The notes beneath the pieces were generated by a model. The model saw only the letters and a program-made list of their open reading frames with translations, searched no databases and was not told the origin of the DNA. Below are positions 17,328 through 27,133 of a stretch of 64,000 nucleotides of DNA, piece by piece (position 1 is the stretch's first letter; every line of letters begins with the position of its first letter). Origin of the DNA: Trueperaceae bacterium (GTDB taxonomy: Bacteria > Deinococcota > Deinococci > Deinococcales > Trueperaceae); contig PAMQ01000013.1 in assembly GCA_002707365.1 (NCBI GenBank), positions 23,392 through 87,391 of the forward strand, read 5' to 3'. Made by a program: the position numbers and the translations under genes.

Positions 17328-18605
17328 ATGAAAATTTTGCGTGGTCTAGCCGCTGCTGAAGAACTGTTTAAAAGCAGGAGGGGAGACCTGGTTTTTGACA
17401 GAGCTTCAGTTGCAGCTGTTACAAAAATCATTGAACAAGTTAGGCGCGAGGGTGATCAACAAATCCGGGAACTTACCAAGGTATTTGATGGGGTTGATGT
17501 GGAAAAAACCCAGGTTCCTATTGAAGAAATCGCTCGTGGTGCCGCGCGGACTGATCCTCAACTAAAAACAGCAATTGCTGAAGCAGCAGGAAGAATAGAA
17601 AGGTACTATCAAAAACAACCCACTAAAGGGTTTTGGTTACGCGAAAAAGGTGCGCTTCTGGGGCAGGTCATTAGGCCTCTTGCTAAAGTAGGTATTTACG
17701 TACCCGGTGGCTCAGCCCCTCTGTTTAGTTCTCTATTAATGTTAGCCATACCAGCCAAAGTGGCAGGCGTGAGCGATCTTGTAATAACTACCCCACCAGG
17801 ACCCAATGGAGAGGTTCCTGATCCGATCTTATGCGCAGCGCATCATCTCGGTATTACTAGCCTTTTCAGGATTGGTGGAGCTCAGGCCATTGCGGCTCTT
17901 GCCTACGGTACCGAGTCGGTTCCCCGAGTAGATAAAATAGTTGGTCCTGGAAACAAGTTCGTAGTGATTGCTAAACGACTTGTTTTTGGGGATGTAGGGA
18001 TAGAGGCGTTACCTGGACCAACTGAAACTTTGATTCTTGCTGATGAACATGCCGACCCGATACATGTGACCTCAGATTTGGTTGCACAAGCAGAACATAT
18101 AGGAGCGCAGCCCCTGTTAGTCACTACCAGTGAGCGTTTGATTGATGATGTCCAGACTAAGCTTCTTTCTGCAACCGAGAATTTGCCTACCGCATCCAAC
18201 GCAATTTCGTCTCTTGAGGAAAGGGCCGTTATGATTTTGGTAGATGATCTTTATGAGGGTATCGAGGTAGCTAACCTTTATGCCCCGGAACATTTGTGCC
18301 TTCTTACTAGAGAACCCTGGGAGCTTTTGGATTTTGTTAAAAATGCTGGGGGTGTTTTCCTGGGTACCAATAGTCCCGAGGCCATAGGTGATTACAATGC
18401 TGGACCTAGTCACGTTATGCCGACTGCCGCCACAGCTAGATTCGCAAGTTTTGTTAACCTCCGGGATTTCCAGAAGGTAATGCCTGTAGTGGAACTAAGT
18501 CCAGAAATCGTAGAATTATTAGGTCCCTCGGCGGCTCGAATGGCAAGGGCTGAAGGGCTCGAGGCGCATGCTAAGGCTATTGAGTCCCGTTTGGCTGAGA
18601 ATTAA
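17328..18605 (+). CDS. hisD: Histidinol dehydrogenase
   Basis: Zn-dependent oxidation of L-histidinol to L-histidine, the last step of histidine synthesis. The 425-aa protein has the NAD and substrate segments YVPGGSAPLFSSLLMLAIPA, GGAQAIAALAYGTESVP, VDKIVGPGNKFV and GPTETLILADEHADP. The terminal zinc/catalytic region is NLYAPEHLCLL and DYNAGPSHVMPT. Length is standard. It is a lone his gene convergent with the metallo-hydrolase at 18630. Confidence 0.95.
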   Translation: MKILRGLAAAEELFKSRRGDLVFDRASVAAVTKIIEQVRREGDQQIRELTKVFDGVDVEKTQVPIEEIARGAARTDPQLKTAIAEAAGRIERYYQKQPTKGFWLREKGALLGQVIRPLAKVGIYVPGGSAPLFSSLLMLAIPAKVAGVSDLVITTPPGPNGEVPDPILCAAHHLGITSLFRIGGAQAIAALAYGTESVPRVDKIVGPGNKFVVIAKRLVFGDVGIEALPGPTETLILADEHADPIHVTSDLVAQAEHIGAQPLLVTTSERLIDDVQTKLLSATENLPTASNAISSLEERAVMILVDDLYEGIEVANLYAPEHLCLLTREPWELLDFVKNAGGVFLGTNSPEAIGDYNAGPSHVMPTAATARFASFVNLRDFQKVMPVVELSPEIVELLGPSAARMARAEGLEAHAKAIESRLAEN

Positions 18606-18629
18606 TTCGACTAGTTGGTTCTCGTAATG

Positions 18630-19253
18630 TCAAAGAAAAGGATTGGTTGCTTTCTCTATAGCTATTGTTGTGGGTGGACCGTGACCTGGGAGGACAGTGG
18701 TGGTTTCTTCTAAGCCCATCAGGCGAGACTCAATGCTGTGGCGTAACAGGTCCAGGTCACCGAAAGGTAAATCAGTGCGGCCAATGGAACCGCTGAAAAG
18801 TGTGTCGCCAGAGAAAACTAATTTTTCATTCTTAAACCAAAAAGCTATATGCCCAGGGGCGTGCCCAGGTGTCGCTAGGCATAGGCATTGATGAGTACCG
18901 ACAGCTAGTAGCTGCCTATCTTTTAATGGGATAAAGTTTGTTGGCGGTTCATTTATCGAGAAACCAAAAGCTTTAGCCATGCCTGTAGCGTGTTCTAAGA
19001 AGTAGCTAGCGTCTGGATGCATATAGAACGGTACCGAATATTGTGCGACAATTTGATGTAAAGCCGAGACGTGATCGAAGTGAGCATGGGTTAACCAAAC
19101 AGCCTCTAGTCCCCCTCCGGTCTTATCTATGGCATTAGCAATGTCATTAAAGTTGCCACCAGGATCGATGAGAACCTTGGCATTATCGGCTTCTATTAGA
19201 TATGCATTGGTTTTTAAAGGGCCTACTTCTATTGTTTCGAAGGAAAAATTCAT
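18630..19253 (-). CDS. Glyoxalase II-like metallo-beta-lactamase-fold hydrolase
   Basis: A 207-aa single-domain hydrolase with the di-metal motif THAHFDHVSAL (HxHxDH at about 57-62), GHAPGHIAFW, SGDTLFSGSIGRTD and the final PGHGPPTTI. It matches the YcbL/GloB-like group of small MBL-fold hydrolases, but the true substrate cannot be read from sequence. The start overlaps the end of the upstream glycosyltransferase by 4 nt, so both belong to the dxr-rseP transcription unit. Confidence 0.88.
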   Translation of the reverse strand: MNFSFETIEVGPLKTNAYLIEADNAKVLIDPGGNFNDIANAIDKTGGGLEAVWLTHAHFDHVSALHQIVAQYSVPFYMHPDASYFLEHATGMAKAFGFSINEPPTNFIPLKDRQLLAVGTHQCLCLATPGHAPGHIAFWFKNEKLVFSGDTLFSGSIGRTDLPFGDLDLLRHSIESRLMGLEETTTVLPGHGPPTTIAIEKATNPFL

Positions 19254-19945
19254 GAACCAAAACCTTTAACCAAGGAAATAAATATTTCCCAGTACATGCG
19301 AATTCGTGCATGAAGGCCTCTAATTAGTCCTCTTTTTTCTTCTTTTAGGACTTGTGATACCCCCGTTAGAGGGACCTCCACAATACTCCAATTTTCTTTT
19401 CGGGCAGCCGCTGTTATGGCAGTTTCAATCCCATAACCAGAATTTGCTAATCCAGGGATCTTTAGGAGGCGTTCCCGACTTAGCATTCGCTGGCCACTTA
19501 ATTGGGGAGAAATGATCTGTGCGGCGGTGGTTTGCCAACGACCGCCACGGAAGTAGCCGCGTGTCATATTGGTTGCTTTGGTTAGGACTGGAATTGCAAG
19601 ATCCTGTAGGTGTTTTTCATTTAAGCCAAGGAGGTCGGCGTCAATCATAAGAATATAATCGGTCTGCATTGAAGTAGCACCAGTTACTATTGCTCTGCCT
19701 TTACCACTATTTTTGCTTAAGGAGAGGACAACGGAACCGTTTTGTAGTGCGTTTTCCACGGTTTTGTCGGTAGATCCATCGTCTATTACCAAGACTGGGC
19801 CTAAATCGGAAGCTATAGCAGCTTGTACAACAGACGCAATTGTTTTTTCCTCGTTAAAAGCCGGGATTAAAATGCCGCAAGTACCTGTGAGATCAGCGTG
19901 TCGTGGGGTGAGTAAAGGCACTGTATCAGGGGTTAAAGAGGCCAC
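19250..19945 (-). CDS. Family 2 glycosyltransferase (polyprenol-phosphate sugar transferase-like)
   Basis: A 231-aa GT-A protein: ILIPAFNEEKTIASVV near the start, VLVIDDGSTDKTVE, then DYILMIDADLLGL carrying the DxD metal site. It lacks transmembrane helices at the C-terminus. The pattern resembles dolichol/undecaprenol-phosphate mannosyltransferases or glucosyl-3-phosphoglycerate synthases; the sugar and acceptor are unknown. It overlaps the protease gene by 20 nt and the hydrolase gene by 4 nt. Confidence 0.82.
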   Translation of the reverse strand: MASLTPDTVPLLTPRHADLTGTCGILIPAFNEEKTIASVVQAAIASDLGPVLVIDDGSTDKTVENALQNGSVVLSLSKNSGKGRAIVTGATSMQTDYILMIDADLLGLNEKHLQDLAIPVLTKATNMTRGYFRGGRWQTTAAQIISPQLSGQRMLSRERLLKIPGLANSGYGIETAITAAARKENWSIVEVPLTGVSQVLKEEKRGLIRGLHARIRMYWEIFISLVKGFGS

Positions 19946-21011
19946 TAATCTCGTTTAAGGTAATTAGTACTATAAGTGCAAGGACAGCAAATACCCCGAA
20001 AAAATGGATCGTCTCTTCTTGTCCAGGCCGAAATGGTTTACCTCGAAGCGATGTCACGGTGGCAAGCAACATCCGGCCACCGTCGAGTCCTGGGATTGGG
20101 AAAAGGTTAAATATTGCCAGAGACAGGTTTATCACTGCAGCTAGAAACAAGACCGGTGCTAAGCCGATTTGTGCTGCCTGATTAACAAGGGATATTATTC
20201 CTACTGGACCAGCTATCTCGTCACTTCGTTTGCCAGTTAGGGTGGTGGCGAGACCTTTTGCGAAACCGTGCACCATCTTAGGTAGGAGCTTTACGCTGAA
20301 CCAAAAGGCTTCTCCTATCGCTTCAAATGTCCCTATTCTCGTATGCTCTATAGTTAACGGTGCTAAGTGCACTCCAAGCACTGGCGTGGCTCTAGAATCG
20401 TTTGGTGGCCATGGTAAAGATAAGTTGACCGTAGCGCCTTCTCGTAACAGAAGGAAATCTAGTTTATTCGAATTCTGTATTTCACGTACAACAATGTCAC
20501 GGTTTGGGTTAGAGATGTTATTGATACTTATAATTGTGTCTAGGGGTTTTAGTCCGAATGAATCAGCAGCTGATTCCGGCAAGACACTACTAATTAGGGC
20601 TCCCGTTTCAAACGGAATAACGTTCGCAGTAATTTGGCGATAACTAGGGGAAATTATTATAACGATACAAATGAGAATGACGCCAAGGAAAAAATTGGCG
20701 ATCACCCCTCCCGATAGAACCCATAATTTTTCTGGTAGTGATTTTATTGCCATCCCATTGGTCGGATGTTGCAGCTTACCTTGATCATCTGATGTAGGCG
20801 CCATTCCTGGGAGGTCAACGTATCCCCCGATGGGGAATAGCGAAAGGCGCCACTCAGTGTTGTGCCAGATCCGTCGTAACAACACTGGTCCTACTCCAAC
20901 ACTAAATGTTCGTACGGGTAAGCCAACGCTCTTAGCGTTTATATAGTGAGCAAGCTCATGGATAGTAACTGCACTCAGAAGAATTAGAAGAAATATTACT
21001 GTGGTTAACAC
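19926..21011 (-). CDS. rseP: RseP-type site-2 membrane metalloprotease
   Basis: A 361-aa M50 intramembrane zinc protease that would release anchored regulators. The catalytic HELAH motif is in the first transmembrane helix (about residues 19-23). A PDZ-like domain in the middle contains KPLDTIISINNI, and a later helix carries NLFPIPGLDGGRML, supplying the third zinc ligand. The dxr-rseP adjacency is common in many bacteria. It is 120 bp downstream of dxr. Which regulator it cleaves is unknown; no sigma/anti-sigma pair is seen here. Confidence 0.92.
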   Translation of the reverse strand: MLTTVIFLLILLSAVTIHELAHYINAKSVGLPVRTFSVGVGPVLLRRIWHNTEWRLSLFPIGGYVDLPGMAPTSDDQGKLQHPTNGMAIKSLPEKLWVLSGGVIANFFLGVILICIVIIISPSYRQITANVIPFETGALISSVLPESAADSFGLKPLDTIISINNISNPNRDIVVREIQNSNKLDFLLLREGATVNLSLPWPPNDSRATPVLGVHLAPLTIEHTRIGTFEAIGEAFWFSVKLLPKMVHGFAKGLATTLTGKRSDEIAGPVGIISLVNQAAQIGLAPVLFLAAVINLSLAIFNLFPIPGLDGGRMLLATVTSLRGKPFRPGQEETIHFFGVFAVLALIVLITLNEISGLFNP

Positions 21012-21131
21012 GAATCGTCGCTCACTACTTTATTATGCCAGAAAGGTAACCAAAAAGGTTTGTTTATGAAAATTACCCTACCGATAAGGGACGATTTGCT
21101 GCACAAGTGTACTTGGGGGGGTATGTAAATA

Positions 21132-22265
21132 CTACCGGGCAATGTTTTCCGCGATGCTTGTTGCAAGAAATGACGCTTCTTCGTTAGCTTGATTTAGATT
21201 GTCCCAGGATAGATCAACAGATGGAGTTTCACTCAAGACTGCAGCTAAGATTTTTGGGATATCCGGGAAAGAAATTTTTCCAGCAAGAAAAGCCTTTACT
21301 GCTACCTCGTCAGCGGCATTGATATAGGCCGGGGCTACGCTCCCTAGTTCACCAGCCTGGTAAGCGAGGTCTAAACTTGGGAAGCGATCCCGATCTGGGG
21401 CCATAAAACTCCATGTGCCTTGTAGGTGAAACGGTGGTAACGGAACACTAGGGCGATTCGGGTATTCGATAGCCAACTGAATAGGAAGGCGCATGTCATG
21501 TGGGCCTACCTGTGCTTTAGTACTACCGTCAGTAAATCTAACTAGGCCATGGACTAGAGATTCCGGATGGATAACAACTTCGATCGCACAAAGTGGAATG
21601 TTAAAAAGGAAATGAGCTTCAAGTATTTCGAGGCCTTTGTTAAATAGAGTTGCAGAATCGATAGTTACTTTTGGCCCCATTGACCAATTAGGGTGGCGCA
21701 GTGCTTGTTCTACTGTTACAGTCTTAAGATCTTGAGGTTGTCGAAGGAAAGGGCCTCCAGAAGCAGTTAATATAAGGGCCTCAATATAGGCAGGATCCTC
21801 CCCCACAAGGCACTGGTAAAGGGCAGAATGTTCCGAGTCAATGGGGGTGATAGTCGCTCCCGAAGCGAGGACCGTATTCTGCATTAAAGGGCCAGCCACG
21901 ACCATTGCCTCTTTATTTGCTAAGGCTACGTGACGTCCCTGTTCGAGAGCTAAACGGGTAGGTTTCAAGCCGGCATAACCAGGAATAGCTGATATAACTG
22001 TATCTGCCTCCAATAAAGCCACTGCTTCGGTTCCCTCATCCCCTGTTAGTAGATTTGTTCCGGGAGGAAGGTGAGGCCGAATGGCGCTTTCAGCCTCAGG
22101 TTGGCATGAGACTAAATTAGGGCGCCAGCGGTTCGCCTGGCCTATCAATTCATCGGCATTAAGGCCGCCACTAAGCCCTACGATGTTATAGCCTCGCCAC
22201 GCTGCTACCTCTAACGATTGCCGGCCGATAGACCCTGTAGAACCAAGGATGCTTAAAGTTTTCAC
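21132..22265 (-). CDS. dxr: 1-deoxy-D-xylulose 5-phosphate reductoisomerase
   Basis: The first committed step of the MEP pathway, NADPH- and metal-dependent. The 377-aa enzyme starts LSILGSTGSIGRQSLEV (NADPH-binding). It has LANKEAMVVAG, DSEHSALYQCL, LTASGGPF, the HPNWSMGPKVTIDSATLFNKGLE region (metal and substrate) and EVVIHPESLVHGLV. A GTG codon is used as start. Together with ispG at the other end of the window it shows that isoprenoids for carotenoids and menaquinone come from the MEP route. Confidence 0.96.
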   Translation of the reverse strand: MKTLSILGSTGSIGRQSLEVAAWRGYNIVGLSGGLNADELIGQANRWRPNLVSCQPEAESAIRPHLPPGTNLLTGDEGTEAVALLEADTVISAIPGYAGLKPTRLALEQGRHVALANKEAMVVAGPLMQNTVLASGATITPIDSEHSALYQCLVGEDPAYIEALILTASGGPFLRQPQDLKTVTVEQALRHPNWSMGPKVTIDSATLFNKGLEILEAHFLFNIPLCAIEVVIHPESLVHGLVRFTDGSTKAQVGPHDMRLPIQLAIEYPNRPSVPLPPFHLQGTWSFMAPDRDRFPSLDLAYQAGELGSVAPAYINAADEVAVKAFLAGKISFPDIPKILAAVLSETPSVDLSWDNLNQANEEASFLATSIAENIAR

Positions 22266-22576
22266 AAGGTGTATTGTCTCATTTTTAGGCCTAGGATGGA
22301 CTGGATACGATGGTTGAAGGAGAGGGGACTAGTTTAATGGTTGAGTCATAAGAGAACTAAATGTTGTTTGAGCGGCACCCTAAGAATGAACGAAAGCACA
22401 AGTTTTGTGATCGATTTACTGGATCGCACTTTGGTTATTTATTACAAAGGTTTGGGAAATAGCGTCTAGGGTTTTCCTAATAAAAATCAGGGTAGGAAGT
22501 AAACCCTGTCAAATAGATTTGGTAAGGTTAAGGCACTTAATTGGGTAGCGTCAGTCCCATTTGAGCGTGAAAGAGT
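22266..22576. other. 311-bp spacer between divergent dxr and ylmH
   Basis: It contains no convincing open frame; the frame of ylmH is closed by a TGA at 22568-22570. Promoters for both divergent genes must lie here, but I could not choose boxes with confidence. Confidence 0.4.
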
Positions 22577-23290
22577 TTGGTGATTTCAGTAGGGGAACCG
22601 TCGTCGTTGATAAAAGCCGCATATGGAGGGCGGGTTGCACACACGGATTTTTTGGATCCGCGGGAAGGGGATACTCTAGGAGCTAAGTTGCGTAAGGCAA
22701 AAATTAACTATACTCGCTCCGGCGGATATCCTGGAGCAGTTAGAACGGTTTTAACGGCTTTCCCTTCTAATATTCCTGAAGCTTCCACTAAGCTCACTGC
22801 GGTGTTTTTCGAAAGCGTAAAGGATGCAGTCACCTTAACCGCCTTGTTTAAAAAGTGGCGTATAAATCTGGGAAGTGTAGGCGATATAATTCCTGGAACA
22901 AAGGGAATGTTTGCAGTAACCTTGCACTCTAACTTACCTGAAATGACTGTAGGTGGTTTGGAGAATAATGAGCTGGGAAAAGGGACTGAAGTCCCTCTGC
23001 ATGTTCTTGGCGAAGAAAGTTCTTACCTTTATACAGTTATCGTACCTTCCTTAAGAGTTGATGCTTTAGGGGCTAAGGCGTTTAAAGTGTCTCGGGCGTT
23101 TTTTAAGAAAGGCATAGATGCTTCTAACGTGACCGTCAATGGGTCAGCTACTAAGAAATCTGGATTATTAGTACCGGGTGATGAAGTCTTTGCAGAGGGC
23201 TTGGGGCGATTCACGATTAATGAGGTTCTCGGCGAAACGCGCAAAGGGAACATCCGAGTTTCTCTCACAGTAGAAATAGCTACAACCTAA
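22577..23290 (+). CDS. ylmH: YlmH-like S4-domain RNA-binding protein
   Basis: A 237-aa protein. The N-terminal part carries HTDFLDPREGDTL, a hallmark of YlmH, and an IPGTKGMF segment corresponding to its GDI region. The C-terminal S4 domain (about 155-230) has LRVDALGAKAFKVSR, VNGSATKKSGLLVPGDEV, GLGRFTI and TRKGNIRV. YlmH in Firmicutes binds ribosomes/RNA and lies near cell-division genes; recently it has been linked to ribosome rescue. Start is TTG 22577 or GTG 22580. The last 11 bp overlap der on the opposite strand. Confidence 0.82.
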   Translation: MVISVGEPSSLIKAAYGGRVAHTDFLDPREGDTLGAKLRKAKINYTRSGGYPGAVRTVLTAFPSNIPEASTKLTAVFFESVKDAVTLTALFKKWRINLGSVGDIIPGTKGMFAVTLHSNLPEMTVGGLENNELGKGTEVPLHVLGEESSYLYTVIVPSLRVDALGAKAFKVSRAFFKKGIDASNVTVNGSATKKSGLLVPGDEVFAEGLGRFTINEVLGETRKGNIRVSLTVEIATT

Positions 23291-24599
23291 TTCGTTTGGT
23301 GCCATTCCGACCCCGGGTTTTAAAGACGAGTCGCACTGGCACTTCGGAAAAATCTAAGTCTTCTCTAATCCTGTTTCGTAAATATTGTTCGTAAGCTCGA
23401 GTAACGTAACTGGCATTATTTATGCTGAAGATAAACGTTGGCGGAGCTATATCAGCCTGAGTCGTATAAAAGAGCTTTAAAGGGCGTCCACGAAAATTTG
23501 GCGGCGCTTGCCTTTGAACCCATGCTTCTACCCAACGGTTTAGTTCGCTTGTTGGGATGCGACGCCTTGTTGAGTTGTAGACACGGACCGATGTGGCAAG
23601 AAGCTCGTGTAAACCGAAGGCTGTTTCTGCGCTTGTAAAAACTCTTGGAGCAAAGGCTATATGTAGCAATATGTCGTTAACCGAACGACGTGTTTCCTTC
23701 AGCACTTCATTTTTGACTAAATCCCACTTATTGATAGCTAGGACAACGGGTTTCCCTGTTTCATAAGCAAAGTTTGCAAGTCGAAGTTCGTGATCGCCAA
23801 GTTCAAACGGGTCAATCACTAAGAGTGCCACGTCAGAGTTGGCTATAGCCTGTTCTGACCTGAGTTTACTATAATGTTCAAGTCGTTCTGTTGGCTTGCG
23901 TCTGATTCCTGCAGTGTCTATTAGGAGAAAGGATCTCCCGCCAAAATGAAACTGAACATCGACAGAATCCCGAGTCGTTCCAGGCGCATCTGCAACGATG
24001 ACTCTTTCGTGGCCTACTAACGCGTTTAATAGGCTAGATTTTCCGACGTTCGGCCTACCTATGATTGCAAGTCGAACTGGTTCCTCTTCAGGAATCGGTT
24101 CGACTTTAGGAAATTTATCTACAATTGCGTCGGCTAACTCCAAAACTCCTCGTGCATGTTCTGCTCCGGTAGGCCAAGGTTCACCAAATCCTAGGCCATG
24201 CAGTTCGTACATTTCTATAGTTTCTTCGTGTTTAGGGTCATCAAGCTTAGTCGCGACAAGGATCACTGGTAATGATTTAGTGCGGAGCCAGGAAGCTATT
24301 TCGTGGTCTAGTGGTACCATTCCGGTCCTACCGTCAACACAATATAGTATTAGGTCAATGTTGACAAATGCCGCTTCTATTCGTTCGCGAATTGGGGTTT
24401 CCCATCGATCGCCTGACCACACCCCGCCTGTGTCGAATAGAATAAATGAGTTTCCCAGGTCCGTCGTTACTACACCTTCTTTTACGTCCCTTGTCACGCC
24501 GGGGCGATCTGAAACAATAGCTTCTCGGCTACCAATTAAGCGATTAAAAAGAGTAGATTTCCCAACGTTAGGTCTACCGACTATAGCTACCCTAAGCAA
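23280..24599 (-). CDS. der: Ribosome assembly GTPase Der (EngA)
   Basis: A double GTPase needed for 50S assembly. The first G domain has VGRPNVGKSTLFNRL, DTGG and ATKLDD. The second has IGRPNVGKSSLLNALVG, DTAGIRRK and NKWD. A C-terminal KH-like domain follows (PPTFIFSINNA, YLRNRIREDLDF). I place the start at the TTG complementary to 24597-24599, preceded by GGAGGG at a good distance. This begins the protein at LLRVAIVGRPNVGK as in relatives and overlaps fmt by 8 nt. A longer reading from 24623 would add eight unlikely residues. Confidence 0.95.
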   Translation of the reverse strand: MLRVAIVGRPNVGKSTLFNRLIGSREAIVSDRPGVTRDVKEGVVTTDLGNSFILFDTGGVWSGDRWETPIRERIEAAFVNIDLILYCVDGRTGMVPLDHEIASWLRTKSLPVILVATKLDDPKHEETIEMYELHGLGFGEPWPTGAEHARGVLELADAIVDKFPKVEPIPEEEPVRLAIIGRPNVGKSSLLNALVGHERVIVADAPGTTRDSVDVQFHFGGRSFLLIDTAGIRRKPTERLEHYSKLRSEQAIANSDVALLVIDPFELGDHELRLANFAYETGKPVVLAINKWDLVKNEVLKETRRSVNDILLHIAFAPRVFTSAETAFGLHELLATSVRVYNSTRRRIPTSELNRWVEAWVQRQAPPNFRGRPLKLFYTTQADIAPPTFIFSINNASYVTRAYEQYLRNRIREDLDFSEVPVRLVFKTRGRNGTKRIRL

Positions 24600-25527
24600 A
24601 AAATGCTCCCTCCTGAACGCCATAGCCGTTACACCAATCCATTGCCGACATAGTAGCCTTTCCTTCAGGCTTTACTTGCTCAAGACAAATGGCCCCTGAA
24701 CCCGTACTAATGATTACTCCGGACTTAGTTATTGCTAATACCTTCCCAGGAGGACCATCCCTATCGATAACACTCATGCGTTGGATCTTTAACCTCCTAC
24801 CCAGAAATAGGCACCAGCTTCCTGGCCAACTATGAACACCACGATACCGGTTATAGATCTCTCGTGCTGCACGGTCCCAGTAAATCCTCCCATCATCGCG
24901 GGTTAGAAGAGGGGCAAATGTAGCTCGGTCGTGATCTTGAGTATAGGTTGGAAGGTTACCTTTATCTAGGCGAGTCAAGGCCTCTGTCAGCGTTTTGGCT
25001 GAGAGTTCTGATAACTGCCTAAATAAGTCTGTAGATGTCGAATCAGGTCCTATTGGTAAGCTCCTAGTAAGACGAACGGGTCCAGTATCAAGGCCGATTT
25101 CTGTACTCATGATTGAAATTCCCGTTTCAGTGTCTCCATTTATCAGAGCCCACTGAATTGGTGCCGCTCCACGGTAACTAGGCAATAAACTTGCATGAGC
25201 ATTTAGGAAGCCGTATGGGGGTATTTGTAATAGATTTTCTGGCAAGATTTTGCCGTAAGCAACCGTTACTGCTACATCGCAGTTGGCCTGTATAAATTTG
25301 TCTCGAAATACCGAATTAGTTTTTAAAGTTTTTGGCTGCAACAAGGGAATTTCGTTACGAGATGCCCAAATTGCTACCGGTGGCGGCCGCTTCGATAGCC
25401 CGCGACCAGCAGGTTTGTCAGGTTGGGAAATTACCAAAGCAAGATGGTGTTCCTGATTAATTATTTCCAATGAAGGGAGAGCAAAGGCAGGAGACCCGAA
25501 GAAGGCAATCCGTAAGTCGGTCATCAC
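24592..25527 (-). CDS. fmt: Methionyl-tRNA formyltransferase
   Basis: Formylates initiator Met-tRNA with 10-formyl-THF. The 311-aa enzyme has RIAFFGSPAFALPSL, the folate/catalytic region VAYGKILPENLL and GFLNAHASLLPSYRGAAPIQ (with the catalytic Asn and His), GDTETGISIM, and a C-terminal OB-like domain. It lies 8 bp downstream of def, its usual partner, in the unit cdaA-cdaR-def-fmt-der. Confidence 0.96.
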   Translation of the reverse strand: MMTDLRIAFFGSPAFALPSLEIINQEHHLALVISQPDKPAGRGLSKRPPPVAIWASRNEIPLLQPKTLKTNSVFRDKFIQANCDVAVTVAYGKILPENLLQIPPYGFLNAHASLLPSYRGAAPIQWALINGDTETGISIMSTEIGLDTGPVRLTRSLPIGPDSTSTDLFRQLSELSAKTLTEALTRLDKGNLPTYTQDHDRATFAPLLTRDDGRIYWDRAAREIYNRYRGVHSWPGSWCLFLGRRLKIQRMSVIDRDGPPGKVLAITKSGVIISTGSGAICLEQVKPEGKATMSAMDWCNGYGVQEGAFFA

Positions 25528-25535
25528 TATTGCTC

Positions 25536-26165
25536 CTAATACCAGTGTGATTTGCCGTCAGTGGAAGTTAGAGACTTGATGAAAAGCTTTGAATGACGTT
25601 GCATTTCCGCTAATTCAGATCTGTATTCATCTTTGAATTTTGCCCGCTGGCTCGCAGATAATCTGTCAAAGAACAGGATCCCGTTAAGGTGGTCGGTCTC
25701 ATGCTGGATGATATGAGCCAGGCGACCAGAAGCTTTCATGGTGGTGGGCGTCCCATCAATCTTCTGGTAATTAACAGTGATAGTGTCCCATCGTTCCATT
25801 GTTTCGTAGAAGAGGCCTGGGACACTCAGGCACCCATCTGGCCCAACCTGAGTTCCTGAATGTTCAATTATTTCGGGGTTTACAAGGATATGTTCAGCCT
25901 GAACACCCCACAATTCACGTTTTTCCTCTTTAGCCGTAGTTTCGGAATAGTTACGCTCATCTTCTTCTAAAGGTGTGGTTTCGAGCGCCAAAAACAGTCT
26001 TACTGATACACCGATTTGAGGTGCCGCAAGGCCAATGCCGTTTGCGTCATATACAGTCTCAACCATATCGTCAACAAGTTTTGCCAGATTGTCATCGAAC
26101 GAGGTGATAGGTTTCGCCACTCGGCGAAGAATAGGATCGCCATAATAGCGTATGGGATGTATCAC
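25536..26165 (-). CDS. def: Peptide deformylase
   Basis: Removes the N-formyl group from nascent proteins; Fe/Zn dependent. The 209-aa protein has motif 1 GIGLAAPQIG, motif 2 DGCLSVPG (the usual form is EGCLS, here Asp for Glu) and motif 3 HETDHLNGILF with the HExxH-type metal site. An insertion of about 20 charged residues lies between motifs 1 and 2 (LETTPLEEDERNY region). It is coupled with fmt downstream. Confidence 0.95.
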   Translation of the reverse strand: MIHPIRYYGDPILRRVAKPITSFDDNLAKLVDDMVETVYDANGIGLAAPQIGVSVRLFLALETTPLEEDERNYSETTAKEEKRELWGVQAEHILVNPEIIEHSGTQVGPDGCLSVPGLFYETMERWDTITVNYQKIDGTPTTMKASGRLAHIIQHETDHLNGILFFDRLSASQRAKFKDEYRSELAEMQRHSKLFIKSLTSTDGKSHWY

Positions 26166-26203
26166 ACAGTTCCTCCTGTCATTTGGTAATGATTCGCAAG
26201 AAC

Positions 26204-27133
26204 CTAGGGTTGAGGCTGAATACGAACTCGGGCACTTGAAATGAAATTTTCCCTAAGACCCTCAGGGAGGGTTACGAAAACCGGCAAAGTATAATCGCCT
26301 GGTAGAGGGTTAAGGGTAGGCAATTCTACTACGCCTGGGACCGCATTTAAGTCAGCAAGAAGGTCCTCTGGTCCCAAAAGCTCTATCAAATGGCGTTCGG
26401 AAATTATAGTGACTATCGATCCTGGTATCTTTGGTGTCCTTACGATTAATGGGACCGTTCTGGTAGTTGTTATAGGTGCAATTTTGACACTAACTGCAAT
26501 TGTTTCGGGCAGGATTTCTATTGCAGAGATAGGTAAACCATTGACATCGGAAGCAAAGATCGCCAAATCATAGATACCTGCTATTGGACTTATCGGTGCC
26601 GTGACCTGGGTTACTAAGTCAAGAGTATTAGCCCGACCGCGCACTAAGACTTTATCTGGGTCAATAGACGTTTCGAATGAACGGCCTCGAGGTATTTCTC
26701 CCTGAAAGACTACAGTAACTGGTACGAGTTTTGTGGACACTACTTCTACAGCACCAATTACTTCGGACGGAGTCACTGAAATGAGGTCAATTTTGTTTGG
26801 CACAGACACCTCAATCGGATCTTCGAAGGAGCCAGGCGAGTCTGGTAGTTGTATGAAGGCATAGAGGCTTTCGGGATTCAGTCTGTTGACCCGGTTATTA
26901 GGACCTGAGATCGTTACCTCTACGTAATTTGGAATTCCACTTGCCACTTCATTAGCGTCCAGGCCTTCTATATGGATGGGGATAAGAAGGCTTCTTTGCG
27001 TTACTGCAACACTGGCTGTCGACACGAACAACCACAACATGACCGCTGCGATTATTGCTGCGACTTTGACTGGCCAGTGCTCTACTATACGAAGAATGAA
27101 TGTAAAAACCGTTTGTTTTGTTACTTCAATCAT
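26204..27133 (-). CDS. cdaR: YbbR-domain protein, regulator of diadenylate cyclase
   Basis: A 309-aa protein with one N-terminal transmembrane helix (about residues 21-40, VAAIIAAVMLWLFVSTASVA), followed by repeated YbbR beta domains facing outward. YbbR/CdaR proteins modulate the membrane-bound c-di-AMP cyclase CdaA. The gene directly follows cdaA with a 4-nt overlap, the conserved arrangement. No enzymatic motif is present or expected. Confidence 0.88.
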   Translation of the reverse strand: MIEVTKQTVFTFILRIVEHWPVKVAAIIAAVMLWLFVSTASVAVTQRSLLIPIHIEGLDANEVASGIPNYVEVTISGPNNRVNRLNPESLYAFIQLPDSPGSFEDPIEVSVPNKIDLISVTPSEVIGAVEVVSTKLVPVTVVFQGEIPRGRSFETSIDPDKVLVRGRANTLDLVTQVTAPISPIAGIYDLAIFASDVNGLPISAIEILPETIAVSVKIAPITTTRTVPLIVRTPKIPGSIVTIISERHLIELLGPEDLLADLNAVPGVVELPTLNPLPGDYTLPVFVTLPEGLRENFISSARVRIQPQP